Below the pieces are notes generated by a model that saw only the letters and a list, made by a program, of their open reading frames with translations, was not told the origin of the DNA and ran no database searches. From Cololabis saira (taxonomy: Eukaryota; Chordata; Actinopteri; Beloniformes; Belonidae), in assembly GCF_033807715.1 (NCBI RefSeq), contig NC_084587.1:25479017-25543016 (forward strand): a DNA stretch of 64,000 bases, given 5' to 3'. The position numbers were made by a program, and so were the translations under genes. Below, piece by piece: positions 53,858-64,000 of the stretch (position 1 is its first letter; every line of letters starts with the position of its first letter).

Positions 53858-54556
53858 GTGACCACAACATCATGTTGTGACCACAACATCAGTCACATCA
53901 TCATCACAACATCAGTCCCGGGCTGTAGATGGATCCTTCAAGGCCTCGAGCGCCTCATTAGCTGGGCCCGAATGAACTTTAAGCCAGCCAAGTCCAGGTC
54001 CCTGGTGGTGAGGAAGGGGAAGGTTACAGACCGGTTTCGCTTCTCAATAGGGGCCACCGAGATTCCATCTGTGGGAGATAAGCCAGTTAAGAGTCTGGGT
54101 AAGATCTACGACTGCACCCTGAAGGACACCGCAGCACTCCAAGCAACATCTGAGGAGTTGGGAACCTGGCTGAAGGCAGTGGATAAGTCAGGGTTACCAG
54201 GAAAGTTTAAAGCCTGGATCTACCAGCATGGCATTTTGCCGTGACTCCTCTGGCCACTGCTGGTCTACGACGTGCCGATGACCACCGTCGAGTGGTTCGA
54301 GAGGAAGGTCAGCTCCTTTCTACGGAAGTGGTTGGGCCTTCCACGAAGCCTCAGCAGCATCGCCTTGTACGGGAGGAACAACAAGCTGAAACTGCCCTTC
54401 AGTAGTCTGATGGAGGAGTTTATGGTCACCCGAGCAAGAGAGGTGCTGCTGTACAGAGACTCCAGTGACACCAAAGTCTCCTCAGCAGGCATAGAAGTGA
54501 GGACCGGCAGGAAGTGGAGGGCTCAAGAGGCGGTTGACCAGGCTGAGTCCGGCTTG
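53858..54556 (+). pseudogene. R2/NeSL-type LINE RT C-terminal fragment within family A
   Basis: One frame runs from about 53900 to 54556 and reads CRWILQGLERLISWARMNFK, PAKSRSLVVRKGKV, RFRFSIGATEIPSVGDKPVK, LGTWLKAVDKSGLPGKFKAW and YQHGILP. After a single TGA (54242-54244) the same frame continues LLWPLLVYDVPMTTVEWFER, FLRKWLGLPRSLSSIALYG and RTGRKWRAQEAVDQAESGL. I recall this as the region after the RT palm of fish LINEs with a restriction-like endonuclease (R2/NeSL/HERO group). TGA probably replaces CGA by CpG decay. RT catalytic and endonuclease parts are absent. Both borders fall inside family A sequence. Confidence 0.75.
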
Positions 54557-54700
54557 AGCCATTTTGCCTCGCCCATTAATGCAAACCATTAAATAACACA
54601 TTTTTCGCCAGGCCTGGCTTGCATACAAAATTTGGTGACTTTTGGGGCACGTTTAGGAGGGCAAAAAGGCCCTCCTTTCGTCAGAAGGATAAAGAAGGAT

Positions 54701-54802
<102 letters not shown>

Positions 54803-55011
54803 CTGACTTTATAAACACTTTATTTAAGGCACATTCTTACAGTTATTTAAAAAACCATTTCATAATAAATTAAGACTGCAAAAATTATTCCACATACACT
54901 CTAAAAACCTCCATCTAAACCTTCAACATCAGAGAGCCGTCTTCTCCCAGTGAACACAAGACCTGCCGAACAGCCCACATATTCATGAAACCGTCCAAGT
55001 TATTGGTCAGA

Positions 55012-58000
55012 TTAAAAAAAGCATGTTGCCACCAAACCCCTCAGACAGCACACAGCGTCAGTCCAGCCCACTCGAAGCACCTTGTTCTTACAGCTCTTCC
55101 AGATCGCTAATTTTGCACTCGTGAAAATAAAATTCATTAAAACCAACGTTTGTCTTTTTTTAGGAGTGTACTTCAAACACAAACAGGGGAATAGTAAAAA
55201 CCTCTCCTAAACCCCTCACCCACTCCTGCAACAATACAAACAGACCAGCCAGGCGGGGACAGGACACCACTAGATGTTCTAATGTCTTTGTCGCTGGACA
55301 GAAAGGACAACCCTCCCCAGTGCTCGGGTCAAAGTGAGCTCTGCATCTGTTTGTGGCTAGTGCTCTGTGTATCATCCTCCACTGGATGTCAGCCATCCGT
55401 TTCTCAACCGGAGGCTTATATAGGAGCCGCCAGCTGCCATTAGGGGAAAAGTCTGGGCCAAACACCTCTGTCCACTTCGACTCTCAGACTCCTGTCAGAG
55501 TACAGCTGCTTCCCTTTACAAGAGATGAAAAGTCCCAGTGCTGGAGTCTTCATGGACAGAAGCAGACCGTCTTCCTCTCTCCACTCCCCCACCGCAGGAC
55601 TCACACTCAGGGAAGGGAAGACGTACACACGTCCCTCACTCCACTGGTCGGCCAGGTCTTTATTAGTGGCAAAATCACGGAAGGGTGCTGCCAGCGACTG
55701 CCACACCTCGTCCACCAGCTTCTGAAACACCCTGGTTGACCTTATGCCGGTTACTTCAGCCAGCTTCCCCACTGAAGTCCTCGAGAGATGGCCCAGCTTC
55801 ACAATGCCAGCCTTAATGAACGCATCTCTTAGGGTTGGCTGAAGAGAAAGGGGTGTCAGACAGTAGCTCACTGCCAAACAGCGGCTCCTCAAACAGCCAC
55901 ATCCCAGGCCTGGGGTCCGGTGGTCTAGTGAACCTCAGAGTCCTCCAAGCATCGATGACTGACAAGTAGAAAGGTGTGAGTCCATCAAACCTGAGTGCAG
56001 GGAACTTCAGCAAGAAAAGCTGTTTGTCATAGCCCAAACCCCCGGCCTTCCAAAGCACAGAACGCTGAGAACAGCAGGGAGCTGAGAACAGCAGGGAGAA
56101 GCAGGGAGAACATCCATATAGCAGTCGCTGAGCTGCCTGAAGCCTGAAGGCAGCAGTTCTTGCAACAATGTCCACGAGGCCCTGCCCCCCCTCTGCCACA
56201 GGGAGGTACAGGACCGATGCTCTCACCCAGTGATAACCTGACCAGAATAAATCCACCAGGAGACGCTGCAGTTGTTTCAAGAGGTCCAGCGGAGGTGTCA
56301 ACACTGTGAGCCGGTGCCACAGAGAAGAGGCAACCAAGTTGTTGACTATCAGAACCCTTCCCCTGTAGGACAGCTGGGGTAGCAACCATTGCCATTTAGA
56401 CAACTTGGCTCGCACTTTTCCCAGCACTCCCTCCCAGTTCTGTGCAACCATGTCCTCACTCCCTAGATAAACCCCCGGGACCTTAAGACCCCTGTTTCCC
56501 CACCTGAGGTTACCTGGAAGACTAGGCACGTTGCCTGCAGCCCACTGCCCTACCAAACAGGCCTCACTCTTCCCCCAGTTGACTCTGGCTGATGCAGCCG
56601 TCTCATACAAGGCCAGACTCATTTGTAATTCGTTAACGTCCCCCTGATCCTGGACAAGAACGTTAATGTCATCAGCATAGGCTGATACCACTACAGGGGG
56701 GCTTTCGGTGAGCTCAGGCAGGCACAGGCCCCTCAGTCGGCCTCTAAGCCTGTGAAGAAGAGGCTCGATGGCAATACTGTACAGTTGCCCTGAGATGGGG
56801 AAACCCTGTCTGATCCCCCTTCCCACTGGAACAGGACCGCTCAGTGCCCCCCCCCCCCCCACACACACACCTTCACAACACAACATGCACCACTGTACAA
56901 TAATTTCACCCAGGACAAAAAGTGCTCCCCAACACCAAAGGCCTGCAGTGTGGCAAAAAGAAAAGAGTGTTCGACACGATCAAATGCCTTCTCCTGGTCA
57001 AGGGACACAATACCAACGTTGACATTGTACAGATTAGAAACATCAAAAATATCTCTCATTAAAAACAGATTGTCCAACATGGATCTGTCAGGGACACAAT
57101 AAGACCGATCAGAGCCAATAAAAAATTGCATAAAAACTTTCAGTCTGTTTGCTAAAACCTTGGATAATAATTTATAGTCTGTGCATAAAATGGCCACGGG
57201 TCTCCAATTCTTCAATGAAGTTAGATCTCCTTTCTTCGGCAACAGCGAAATCACCGCCCGCCTACAGGAGGCTGGAAGAGTCCCCTCAACAAAGCATTCC
57301 TTAAAAACATCGAAAAGGTTGTGTCCCAAAAAGTTCCAAAAATGTTTTAAAAAGTCAGCAGGTAGGCCGTCCAAGCCCGGAGCGTTACCAGAGGCCATCT
57401 GTGCCACTGCAGAGGTGAGCTCCTCCAGCGTAATGTCCAGGCCCAGCATATTACGCTCTGCTTCACTCAGCTGAGGAAGACCCTGAAGAAGCTCAGCAGC
57501 AGCATCCGTATTGCATTCTTCTGCCTTGAACAAGTCCTTGTAGAAGGACACTGCATGCCTCCACATCTCAGCGGGTTCTGACGTGATCCGTCCATCAGGC
57601 AAATGAAGACAGACCATCTGTTTTCCTCGACCCACAGACCTCTCCAGATTGAAAAGGAAAGCAGTGGGCGTGTCTATGTCCCTCAGAGTGGTGAAGCGGG
57701 CTCGGACCAGAGCTCCTTTTGCTTTCTCTTGCAGAAACAAGTTCAGTTGTTGTCTTTTTAGGAGCAACTGGTCCATACTCTCAGCAGATACACCCTCTAG
57801 CTCTCTGATCTCTATTTCAAGCTGCTCCATTGTTCTTTTAACAGTTGTAGTTGAGTAGGATGTGTATTGCTGGCAAAACACTCTTACTTGAGCTTTTCCT
57901 ATTTCCCACCACTTACTCAGTGAGGGAAAAAGCTCTTTTTTTAATCTCCAATTTTCCCAGAACAGTTTAAAATTCTCACAAAAAGTAAAATCATTTAAAA

Positions 58001-58581
58001 GTTTAACATTAAAATGCCAGAATGAGCTAGATTTGCCAGCAGGAAATAAAACTAAATCTAAAACTAACAAATGATGGTCCGTAAAAGCAACAGGGTGTAT
58101 CTGACAGTTTACTGTCCGGTTGATAAAAGCGGCAGATATGTACAGCCTGTCTGCACTGACACTCCCATCCACCATCCTCATCCAGGTGCATTGCTTAGCT
58201 GCAGGGTTGTTCCTCCTCCACGCATCCACTAAGTCAGCCTCTTTGGTCATTTGTGATACAAACGAGGATGACTGAGGATGAGGCTCCTGTCCTATCCTGT
58301 CTAAAATCCGGTCTGTGCAACAGTTCCAGTCCCCCCCCAGGATAACCCATTCCCCCTGTACACTGCTGTCTAACTTGTCTTTTAAACCTGAAGCACAGAT
58401 ACCTGTTCAGGGCCTTGATTGGGTAAATAAACATTGATAAAAAAGAAAGTCAACTCTAATACTCCCACCTTCATCATCAGCACTCTACCTGCCACTATCT
58501 CTGTGCTGGATATGACGGTAGCATGAGAGGGGGACAATAAGACAGCAACTCCAGCACTAAGGTTTGTGCCGTGGCACAAAT
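55012..58581 (-). pseudogene. Tx1-type ORF2: endonuclease remnant, RT, C-terminal zinc motif
   Basis: In order on the minus strand: NLSAGVAVLLSPSHATVIS and FFINVYLPNQGPEQV (endonuclease middle, 58580-58390); a frameshift; EWVILGGDWNCCTDR and a SADRLYISAAF end (to about 58130); RT with GNAPGLDGLPADFLKHFW, AVISLLPKKGDLTSLKNWRP and VSLDQEKAFDRVEHSFL (motif A); a frameshift at the G-run near 56850; then GIRQGFPISGQLYSIAIEPL (motif B) and VSAYADDINVLV (motif C, 56668-56679). A thumb region follows, further frameshifts near 55890, 55463 and 55175, and CPFCPATKTLEHLVVSC (CX2CX7HX5C). The N-terminal endonuclease is missing. I place it in the Tx1 group by this motif set. It is dead. Confidence 0.87.
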
Positions 58582-58584
58582 ATA

Positions 58585-58612
58585 TAATTGTATTATAATA
58601 ATAATACAATAT

Positions 58613-58687
<75 letters not shown>

Positions 58688-59318
58688 GCCGCCTGGGAGA
58701 TTTGCGAGGCCCTGTGCAAAATGGTGGAGGGGGGCCCGCGAAATTTTTGGGTTTTTCGGGTCGGATTGAGTGTCTTTATGTGCAATTTTAACTCTCCAAT
58801 TATCAAAATACTGGATACCTTCCCCTGCCTCATCATCATCTCTTGCCTCGACGCGGGGCCCCATGGCTGCTGGAGACCCAGTTGGATCGGTGATTTTTGT
58901 AACAAATTTATCAAACGAGCCTTTCAGAGAGGCATTAAACTCTTCCATTTTCTTTATTTTTTTTTCTTTTTTCATCCCCTGATGGAAACTTCCTGAATCT
59001 GTCTTGTTCTCTCGACATTGTGTGACAGTTCCAACTCCACCGTCTGGATCAGAGCAGCTTGTGTCTGCGCTTGGTCTGATCAGTTGTATTGAACAACAGA
59101 CACATATATTTATTGATATGCACAGACTAGTACACATTTAGGTCTGTAATGGAACGTGTCTGTTGATATTTATAAGGGAAAAAACGAAAAACAAAAACGA
59201 AAAAAAAAAAAAAAATGAAAAAAATTATTTTTTTTTAAAAAAAACGGCCAATAGCGCGAGGCCCCTTGGGGCGCGAGGCCCCGTGCGGTCGCACGGTTCG
59301 CACACCCCTTGCGGCGGC

Positions 59319-59414
<96 letters not shown>

Positions 59415-59440
59415 TTGTATTATAATAATAATACAATTAT
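58585..59440. repeat. (TA)n tracts and 27-bp direct repeats around a hAT
   Basis: TA tracts lie at about 58620-58683 and 59323-59408. Outside them ATAATTGTATTATAATAATAATACAAT-type sequence occurs on both sides in direct orientation (58583-58610 and 59409-59437); each copy is itself palindromic. The block sits where the N-terminal half of the LINE endonuclease is missing. Confidence 0.85.
58684..59322. mobile_element. hAT-type element in (TA)n
   Basis: The left end CAGAGCCGCCTGGGAGATTT and the right end (reverse complement) CAGAGCCGCCGCAAGGGGTG share a perfect 10-bp inverted repeat. TATATATA flanks both sides, consistent with an 8-bp duplication but not independent proof in a TA tract. At 639 bp the interior shows a minus-strand stretch KMEEFNASLKGSFDKFVTKI and GEGIQYFDNWRVKIAHKD that may be a transposase remnant. 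Confidence 0.8.
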
Positions 59441-59479
59441 AATATATTTTACAATTATACTTATACAAGGGCGGGAACA

Positions 59480-60447
59480 GCTGGTGACGCAAACAGGAAA
59501 TCCCCCACAGGCTAGACCGTCTCATTTCACTAGCGTCCGTCCAGCCTTCGGTATGGCCTTCGCGGTCTTCGAAGGCGTGGCCTACGAAGACCGCGTCCTC
59601 AGAAGGACCCAGCCCCTGAATTGGGACACACCTACTGTCAGAATCAGCCTCCCCATCTGTTTCCATGTCAGTCACCTGACTGTTACCTGTAGCTGCCCAG
59701 AAACAGACTGCAGCTTCTGCTCTGTCTCTACAGCCTCCACCTGTGCTGCACCAGCCTCCACCTGCCCTGCTGCCTCCACCTGTACTGCACCAACCATCAC
59801 CTGTCCTGCTACATCACCATCCATCTGCACCACACCAGCCCTCACCTGTCCTGTTACCTCAGCCTCCATTTGCACCACACCAGCCTTCACCTGTCCTGTT
59901 ACATCACCCTCCATCTGCATCACACCAGCCCTCACCTGTCCTGTTACCTCAGCCTCCATCTGCACTACACCAGCCCTCACCTGTCCTGTTCCACTCGCTC
60001 AGCTGTCCTCACCACCTCTCCTCCACTCCGCTTCTCTTCCCTCCCCGCTGCTCCTGGTTCCTCTCCCTCAGCCGCGGCCCCGGCTCCCGCACTCACAGAC
60101 GGGGGGTTCCCAGCCCCCCCGCCGACAGGCGGAGCCGTGGCCCCGGCCCCCCCGCTCACAAACGGAGCGGTCCCGGCCCCCTTGCTCACAGGCGGAGCGG
60201 TCCCAGCGGGTCTCACCGTGTGTGGTCTGTTTGGGCACGCAACACGTTTGTGTCCCACATCCCCGCACTCGAAGCACTTCATGGCTCCAGAACTGGCATA
60301 AAGCATATAAAATCTGTCCTCATGTCTTACCCGGAAAAACACGTCCAGTGTCTGAGTCGGAGAGTCCAAAAACATCAGAACCTGCTCCTCCGTGGAGCTG
60401 GGCTGGGCCACCAGCCTCACTCCGTGTCTCAGAGACACCGGCGCCAT
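59480..60447 (-). pseudogene. Tx1-type ORF1 (gag-like, CCHC knuckle), frameshifted
   Basis: The likely start is ATG at 60447 (MAPVSLRHGVRLVAQ). A conserved-looking part VLMFLDSPTQTLDVFFRVRH and FYMLYASSG precedes MKCFECGDVGHKRVACP, a CX2CX4HX4C zinc knuckle (60230-60285), as in nucleic-acid-binding ORF1 proteins of this LINE group. A Gly/Ala/Pro-rich tail with near repeats (APPVSKGAGTAPFVSGGAG) follows. Then comes a frameshift near 59979 into a 15-residue tandem repeat, and another frameshift near 59674 into an acidic end (TDMETDGEADSDS). The protein is short for ORF1, so N-terminal sequence may have been lost. Confidence 0.75.
59690..59985 (-). repeat. 45-bp minisatellite inside LINE ORF1
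   Basis: About six units of 45 bp encode variants of VRAGVVQMEAEVTGQ (15 residues). The last units are shorter and more diverged (VEAGAAQVEAVETEQ). The antisense frame reads poly-(Ala-Ser-Thr-Cys-Pro) and is not a gene. Confidence 0.88.
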
Positions 60448-60614
60448 CCTTACCACGAGACACGGAAAAAACACTTAAAACTAACACTAAACTAAACTCA
60501 AACAATACACAAAAATTCACAAACAATTATGATCCAAAAAAGAACATTAGGAAAGGACAAAACTAGCGAACTTTGCAGACACCCTCTTCCTTCTTTCCAG
60601 ACACAATCCACCAC

Positions 60615-60615
<1 letters not shown>

Positions 60616-60677
<62 letters not shown>
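60616..60677. repeat. (GAAA)n microsatellite, right of LINE
   Basis: About 15 GAAA units start exactly at the LINE 5' border and run into AATAAAAAATTCCTACAG of family A. Confidence 0.97.
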
Positions 60678-60852
60678 ATAAAAAATTCCTACAGATACAA
60701 TAGGGCCTTCGCACTGTGAGTGGCCATAATAATACTGTCTGTTAAGTTAAATTTTTGGGGATTTTCAGTCAATACAGTCAATACAAGTTAATACATTTTG
60801 TGAGACAAAGTTTAATGGAAGACATTTGGAGACGTTTTATCAATTAATTGTT

Positions 60853-61372
60853 TTTTTTTTTCAATATTTTTTTTATCCCCAATTTTTTACCCATTTCATC
60901 ACCCAGTGCTCATACCTAGACAGTCCTTGGCATTGTTCCCCTCTGCCAACCCAAGGAGGGCCCTACACTGAGCTCAGGTCTCCTTCTTATCCTGAGGAGT
61001 GATGGACCGCTTCTTTTCACCAGACAGGATGAGGATTCTCCGGCCGAACGTCGCGTGTGGAAGGATCACGTTATTCCGGCCGGATCCTCCCCACCCCATC
61101 TGGCGCCCCGGTTGGCCAGAGGGGGCATGTATAGCCAAGGACTGTTGCATGTTTTTGTGAGGGTAGCTCACATTTCTACCCAAGGGAACACGGGGAGAAC
61201 ATGCAAACTCCACACAGAAAGGCCCTTTCGCCAACCCCACCCAGGGTGTGGGCACTGAAGTCATGGGAGAACTAACACGCACTTCAGCGCCCACAGCGTC
61301 CCCGGCGGGAATCGAACCCAGGACCTTCTTGCTGTGAGACGGCCGCACTACCTGCTGCGCCACCGTGCCCCC
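60853..61372 (-). mobile_element. tRNA-derived SINE, complete, 16-bp TSD
   Basis: On the minus strand the SINE starts GGGGGCACGGTGGCGCAGCA. It contains an A box (TGGCGCAGCAGG, 61351-61362) and a perfect B box (GGTTCGATTCC, 61308-61318), then CTTTCTGTGTGGAGTTTGCA and TGTTCTCCCCGTG. A long body follows, ending GATGAAATGGGTAAAAAATT and GGGGATAAAAAAAATATTG. The target duplication TTATCAATTAATTGTT is present on both sides (60837-60852 and 61373-61388). The boxes are the internal RNA polymerase III promoter. A mature tRNA gene is excluded, because the cloverleaf is incomplete and the unit is 520 bp. Confidence 0.93.
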
Positions 61373-61388
61373 TTATCAATTAATTGTT

Positions 61389-62624
61389 AATGATTTCTGC
61401 TTTACTCTACAGCTTTGTTTGGGGGAAAGACAGGTGTACACCCAGGTGAGGTCAACTGTCCACACACGCACGCACGCACTCACGCACTCACACACACGCA
61501 GACACCTATTATCAATGTATAATCACCAATTAACCCATCATGTTGTGCTGGTCTGCCCCCTCCTTTTCTTTTCTGGGCATGTTTGCAGGCCAGAGCTTCA
61601 GGAGCTGCATGATGCCCTGCAGGACTGCAGGGCATCCCCTCTGATCATCCCACTGCTGCTTCCACCTGTATGGACTTCTGTTGGATGCCTGCTGACATCC
61701 TGACCTGCAGTCCCGCCCTATGACCACCTCAGTGTCTGCTGTCTACATCTGTTTATATACTCATCCCTGTAGTGCACCAGTTAGCCACTGTATCCGTCTC
61801 TCCTTTCTCTGTTTTTCATTATCTCTGTCTGTTCTCTCTTTTCCTGCTCTGCCTAGCTGGCTTCGGCAGGAGGGTCCCCCATTAGGAGCCCGGTCCTGCG
61901 CAATGTTTTTCTCCCACAAGGGGAGTTTTTACCTGCCCTTGTTTATTTTTATGTAATCATTTTGACATTACACCTCACTGTTAATAAGTCTTCAGTATAG
62001 TCAAAGCAATATTGAAGGATACACATCTGCAGCAGGATATCTATGCGTTTGACTTATTGATTAATTCCAGACATGTCAAAACCATTGCATAGAGCATAAC
62101 ATTAACACTCGTATGTATCAATGTACAAATAGATATACATATACATGCATGCATACATACACATTTTGAACGTATAAAGTCCCTTGTTAATAAATTCATA
62201 TAAATAAATGTATTTATTTTAACTGGATGTACATAAAATAAATACATCTATTAAATAAATCTTTACCCAATGCGCACATAACTATCTACATGTCTATCTA
62301 TCACCTATCTACATACATACCTATATACATGCACACGCATAACAATACACATAACATATAAATCCTGTTTAACATGTTTGAAAAAAGGGGAGGAAGAAGT
62401 AAAACGTATTTAATCCTCCCCCTTGTCCAATATTCCATAATTACACTTGATATCCATCCGGTTTTCTGAGTCTTATGAATTTATAAAAAAAACAAACAAA
62501 GATGCATATAAAGTAATGCAGAAAGTAATCTAATATTAGTTTAAAGTTAAATTTTAGCATTATAATGTTACATTTTAGCATTGTAAATTGATATTCAGAT
62601 AGACAGCCAACTAGTCATTTCACA
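61389..62624. other. unassigned; repeat-like segment 61560-61960
   Basis: 61840-61945 contains CTGCCTAGCTGGCTTCGGCA and GGGAGTTTTTACCTGCC, a phrase I associate with an abundant fish interspersed repeat of uncertain class. A 12-bp inverted pair (GATGCCCTGCAG-GA-CTGCAGGGCATC) lies at 61611-61636. 61460-61505 is a CACG/CACA-rich tract. 61960-62620 is A/T-rich with scattered ATACAT runs. Confidence 0.4.
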
Positions 62625-63180
62625 TGTCTTGACTTCCCTTGTTCCCATCTGTCCTGATCGTGTGCACCTATGTCTCATCAAGACGTACTTGTGTATATCT
62701 TGTTTTGTCTTTCCCTTGCTCCCTGCTGGTCCGTACTGTTTCCACCCTCCATGTGTCCTGTTAGGTTTTTCTCTAAGCTCTTGTATTTTTGTTAACCCTG
62801 CTCTGCGGTGCTTTTGGTTTGTTTTTACTTAATAAATCTGTCTCCTGCAATTGGGTCCTAAATCCACCATTCCGTGACATTACAGATCAGCCAGCATGGA
62901 CCCAGCAGGAGAGTATATTACTCTTTGGGACTTATGCCGGAAGGCAGAGTGGACTCGGCGGCGGATGGAGGAAGAGCAATCCCCTTTCTGGGGAACACGC
63001 CTCACTCTAGGCAGGCCCAAAAGCCCCCTCATGTCCCCTTTCCAGGGGTGTTCCCGGATGCACCCCACCATGTCCTCTTTCCCGAGGAGGTCCCCGATGT
63101 GCCCCAGCCCCATCTCCATTCCTCTCACTGCGCCAAGCTGGCGCCCAGGACTCTGCTCACACCACAATTTACAAGATTTA
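62625..63180 (+). mobile_element. gypsy-like LTR end and gag start, fragment
   Basis: The segment 62625-62879 ends AATTGGGTCCTAAATCCACC and ATTCCGTGACA, with ACTTAATAAATCTG upstream as poly(A) signal, the layout of a fish Ty3/gypsy LTR. Sixteen bases later ATGGACCCAGCAGGAG (62896) opens a frame MDPAGEYITLWDLCRK followed by a Glu/Arg-rich stretch, as at the start of gag. The frame decays by about 63180. No protease, RT or second LTR is present. The left LTR border (TGTCTTGACT) is approximate. Confidence 0.6.
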
Positions 63181-63572
63181 AAATATAATTAAGTTTTCAA
63201 ATTCAAATTTAAAAGTACCAGTGTAGAAAAGAGTCAAAAAGAAATAATTAAAGACAAACAGGTATCACTTAAAAATAATTAACAAATCAGATGCAAGAAA
63301 TAAAGGTTGTAGCCCATTATGGTGAATTAATGAAATGCAGCAGTAAATAAAAAGGTTTTCAACTTTGATAGAGACCCGGCCCATTCATTTATGTCCTTTA
63401 TAATGGACATTTTGTTGACCTGTATTTGAAGTTACTCTATTTCTGTTTTGAAATAACGGTCATTTAATGAATGTCAACTGTAGTGGACACCGGGACCATT
63501 TTAATGTATTTAATTACTGCACATTGTTGCAGGAGAAAGAAGTGAAGCAGAGAGAATTCTATACTGGATAAT
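63181..63572. other. no firm feature
   Basis: 63385-63500 contains GTCCTTTATAATGGACAT and GTCAACTGTAGTGGACACC, inverted GTCC.TATAATGGAC-like motifs of the sort found beside piggyBac-like sequences. They are not placed as terminal repeats. Confidence 0.3.
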
Positions 63573-63752
63573 AAAAGGGAGATTCAGATTTGGAGCTTTC
63601 AGATGAGGAAAAGGTTGAGGAGTACCAGCCTGTGATTGGGGAAGATGATGATGAAGAAGGAGAGGAAGAAGATGCGGGAGAATCTGATGAGAAAGAGGCA
63701 GAGAGGGAGCAGGAAAGTCGTCGTGCTCTGTGGGCCAGGACTAACGTGTATG
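63573..63752 (+). pseudogene. possible piggyBac-like transposase N-terminal exon
   Basis: The frame reads GDSDLELSDEEKVEEYQPV, then a strongly acidic Asp/Glu stretch and REQESRRALWARTN. It is followed by ACTAACGTGTATG, which could be a splice donor (AAC|GTGTAT). At 63975-64000 TTTTTTCAGTCCTC looks like an acceptor at the window edge. Acidic starts with DSD.....EEY.P are common in piggyBac-type transposases, but no catalytic part is in view. It could equally be a host exon. Confidence 0.35.
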
Positions 63753-64000
63753 TTTTATTTAGTTTCAGACTAAAGTATTAAATTTTATTATCATGTTAGA
63801 TTATAGTAGTAATTGTAGTATGTGTGAATGCTGTTAAATATATGCAAGTAACCTAAAAATATGCTTTTAAAGTTGGTAATTCTGGGAGTTTGTTATGCTC
63901 AATCTCTCTTTATAAATGTCATAATGAACCTGCAATTTAGTTTTCCGCCACGTCTGTTCAGCTTTTTGACACTCTCTTTTTTCAGTCCTCACCCGTGCAG

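Noticed and set aside
59415..60566. 383-codon plus-strand frame rich in Ser, Thr, Cys, Pro
   Set aside because: It is the antisense of LINE ORF1 and its 45-bp minisatellite; the minus strand has the zinc knuckle.
61290..61372. tRNA gene suggested by A and B boxes
   Set aside because: The boxes belong to the head of a 520-bp SINE with its own target duplication; the cloverleaf is incomplete.

Overview
The window looks like intergenic or intronic DNA from a ray-finned (teleost) fish. The evidence is the mix of transposon families: L2/CR1-type, RTE/Expander-type, Tx1-type and R2/NeSL-type LINEs, a tRNA-derived SINE with a long 3' body, LTRs ending in (A/G)TGACA or (A/T)AACA, hAT elements with 8-bp target duplications, TTAA-duplicating elements, PIF/Harbinger-like palindromic MITEs, Tc1/mariner relics, and very long CA, TA, GTAT and GAAA microsatellites. 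No prokaryotic gene organisation is present and I found no host protein-coding gene that I can support. Nearly every long open frame belongs to a mobile element or is a shadow of a repeat.

Layout. 1-8 kb: a fragmented LINE tail holding a TTAA MITE, a TA/CA microsatellite, an LTR, the first copy of an abundant GGGCCC-ended repeat (called family A here), and a perfect 422-bp hAT MITE. 9-18 kb: two long relatives of the TTAA MITE, a solo LTR with a 5-bp target duplication, a broken L2-type RT, and a nearly palindromic Harbinger-like MITE. 18.7-22.9 kb: an L2-type LINE with an open 612-codon RT frame, a Tc1 transposase relic, one end of a hAT, and family A copy 2. 23-31 kb: an old Tc1 relic, a 5'-truncated RTE copy with a perfect 14-bp duplication, a hAT with a BED-finger relic, and two mariner-like elements nested one in the other. 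31-38 kb: a minisatellite beside a promoter-like segment, a SINE fragment, a 260-bp CA tract, and a 1.03-kb hAT.

38.3-47.5 kb is an RTE-type LINE split by a 7.85-kb compound insertion flanked by a 17-bp duplication. The insertion is a poly(A)-tailed, GC-rich, L1-like retrotransposon 3' region. It contains family A copy 3 (with a 1,089-bp tandem duplication) and an antisense L2-type LINE. 48.4-52.5 kb is a 4.1-kb hAT inserted in a GTAT microsatellite; it carries at least four further elements, including pogo-like and THAP-like transposase relics.

53.8-60.7 kb is the most intricate locus. A family A copy contains an R2/NeSL-type RT fragment, and its A-rich 3' tract has grown into a (GAAA)n microsatellite. 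A Tx1-type LINE is inserted exactly in that microsatellite, and a hAT sits in a TA microsatellite inside the LINE. The right end holds a complete SINE with a 16-bp duplication, a gypsy-like LTR with the start of gag, and a possible piggyBac-like exon.

How the parts relate: the elements have built on one another. Family A supplies A-rich tracts that become microsatellites, and those microsatellites receive a LINE and hATs. RTE LINEs and SINEs carry similar ATGG-rich tails, which fits SINE mobilisation by the RTE machinery. Family names rest on reading the sequence and on general knowledge of these families; no database search was run.
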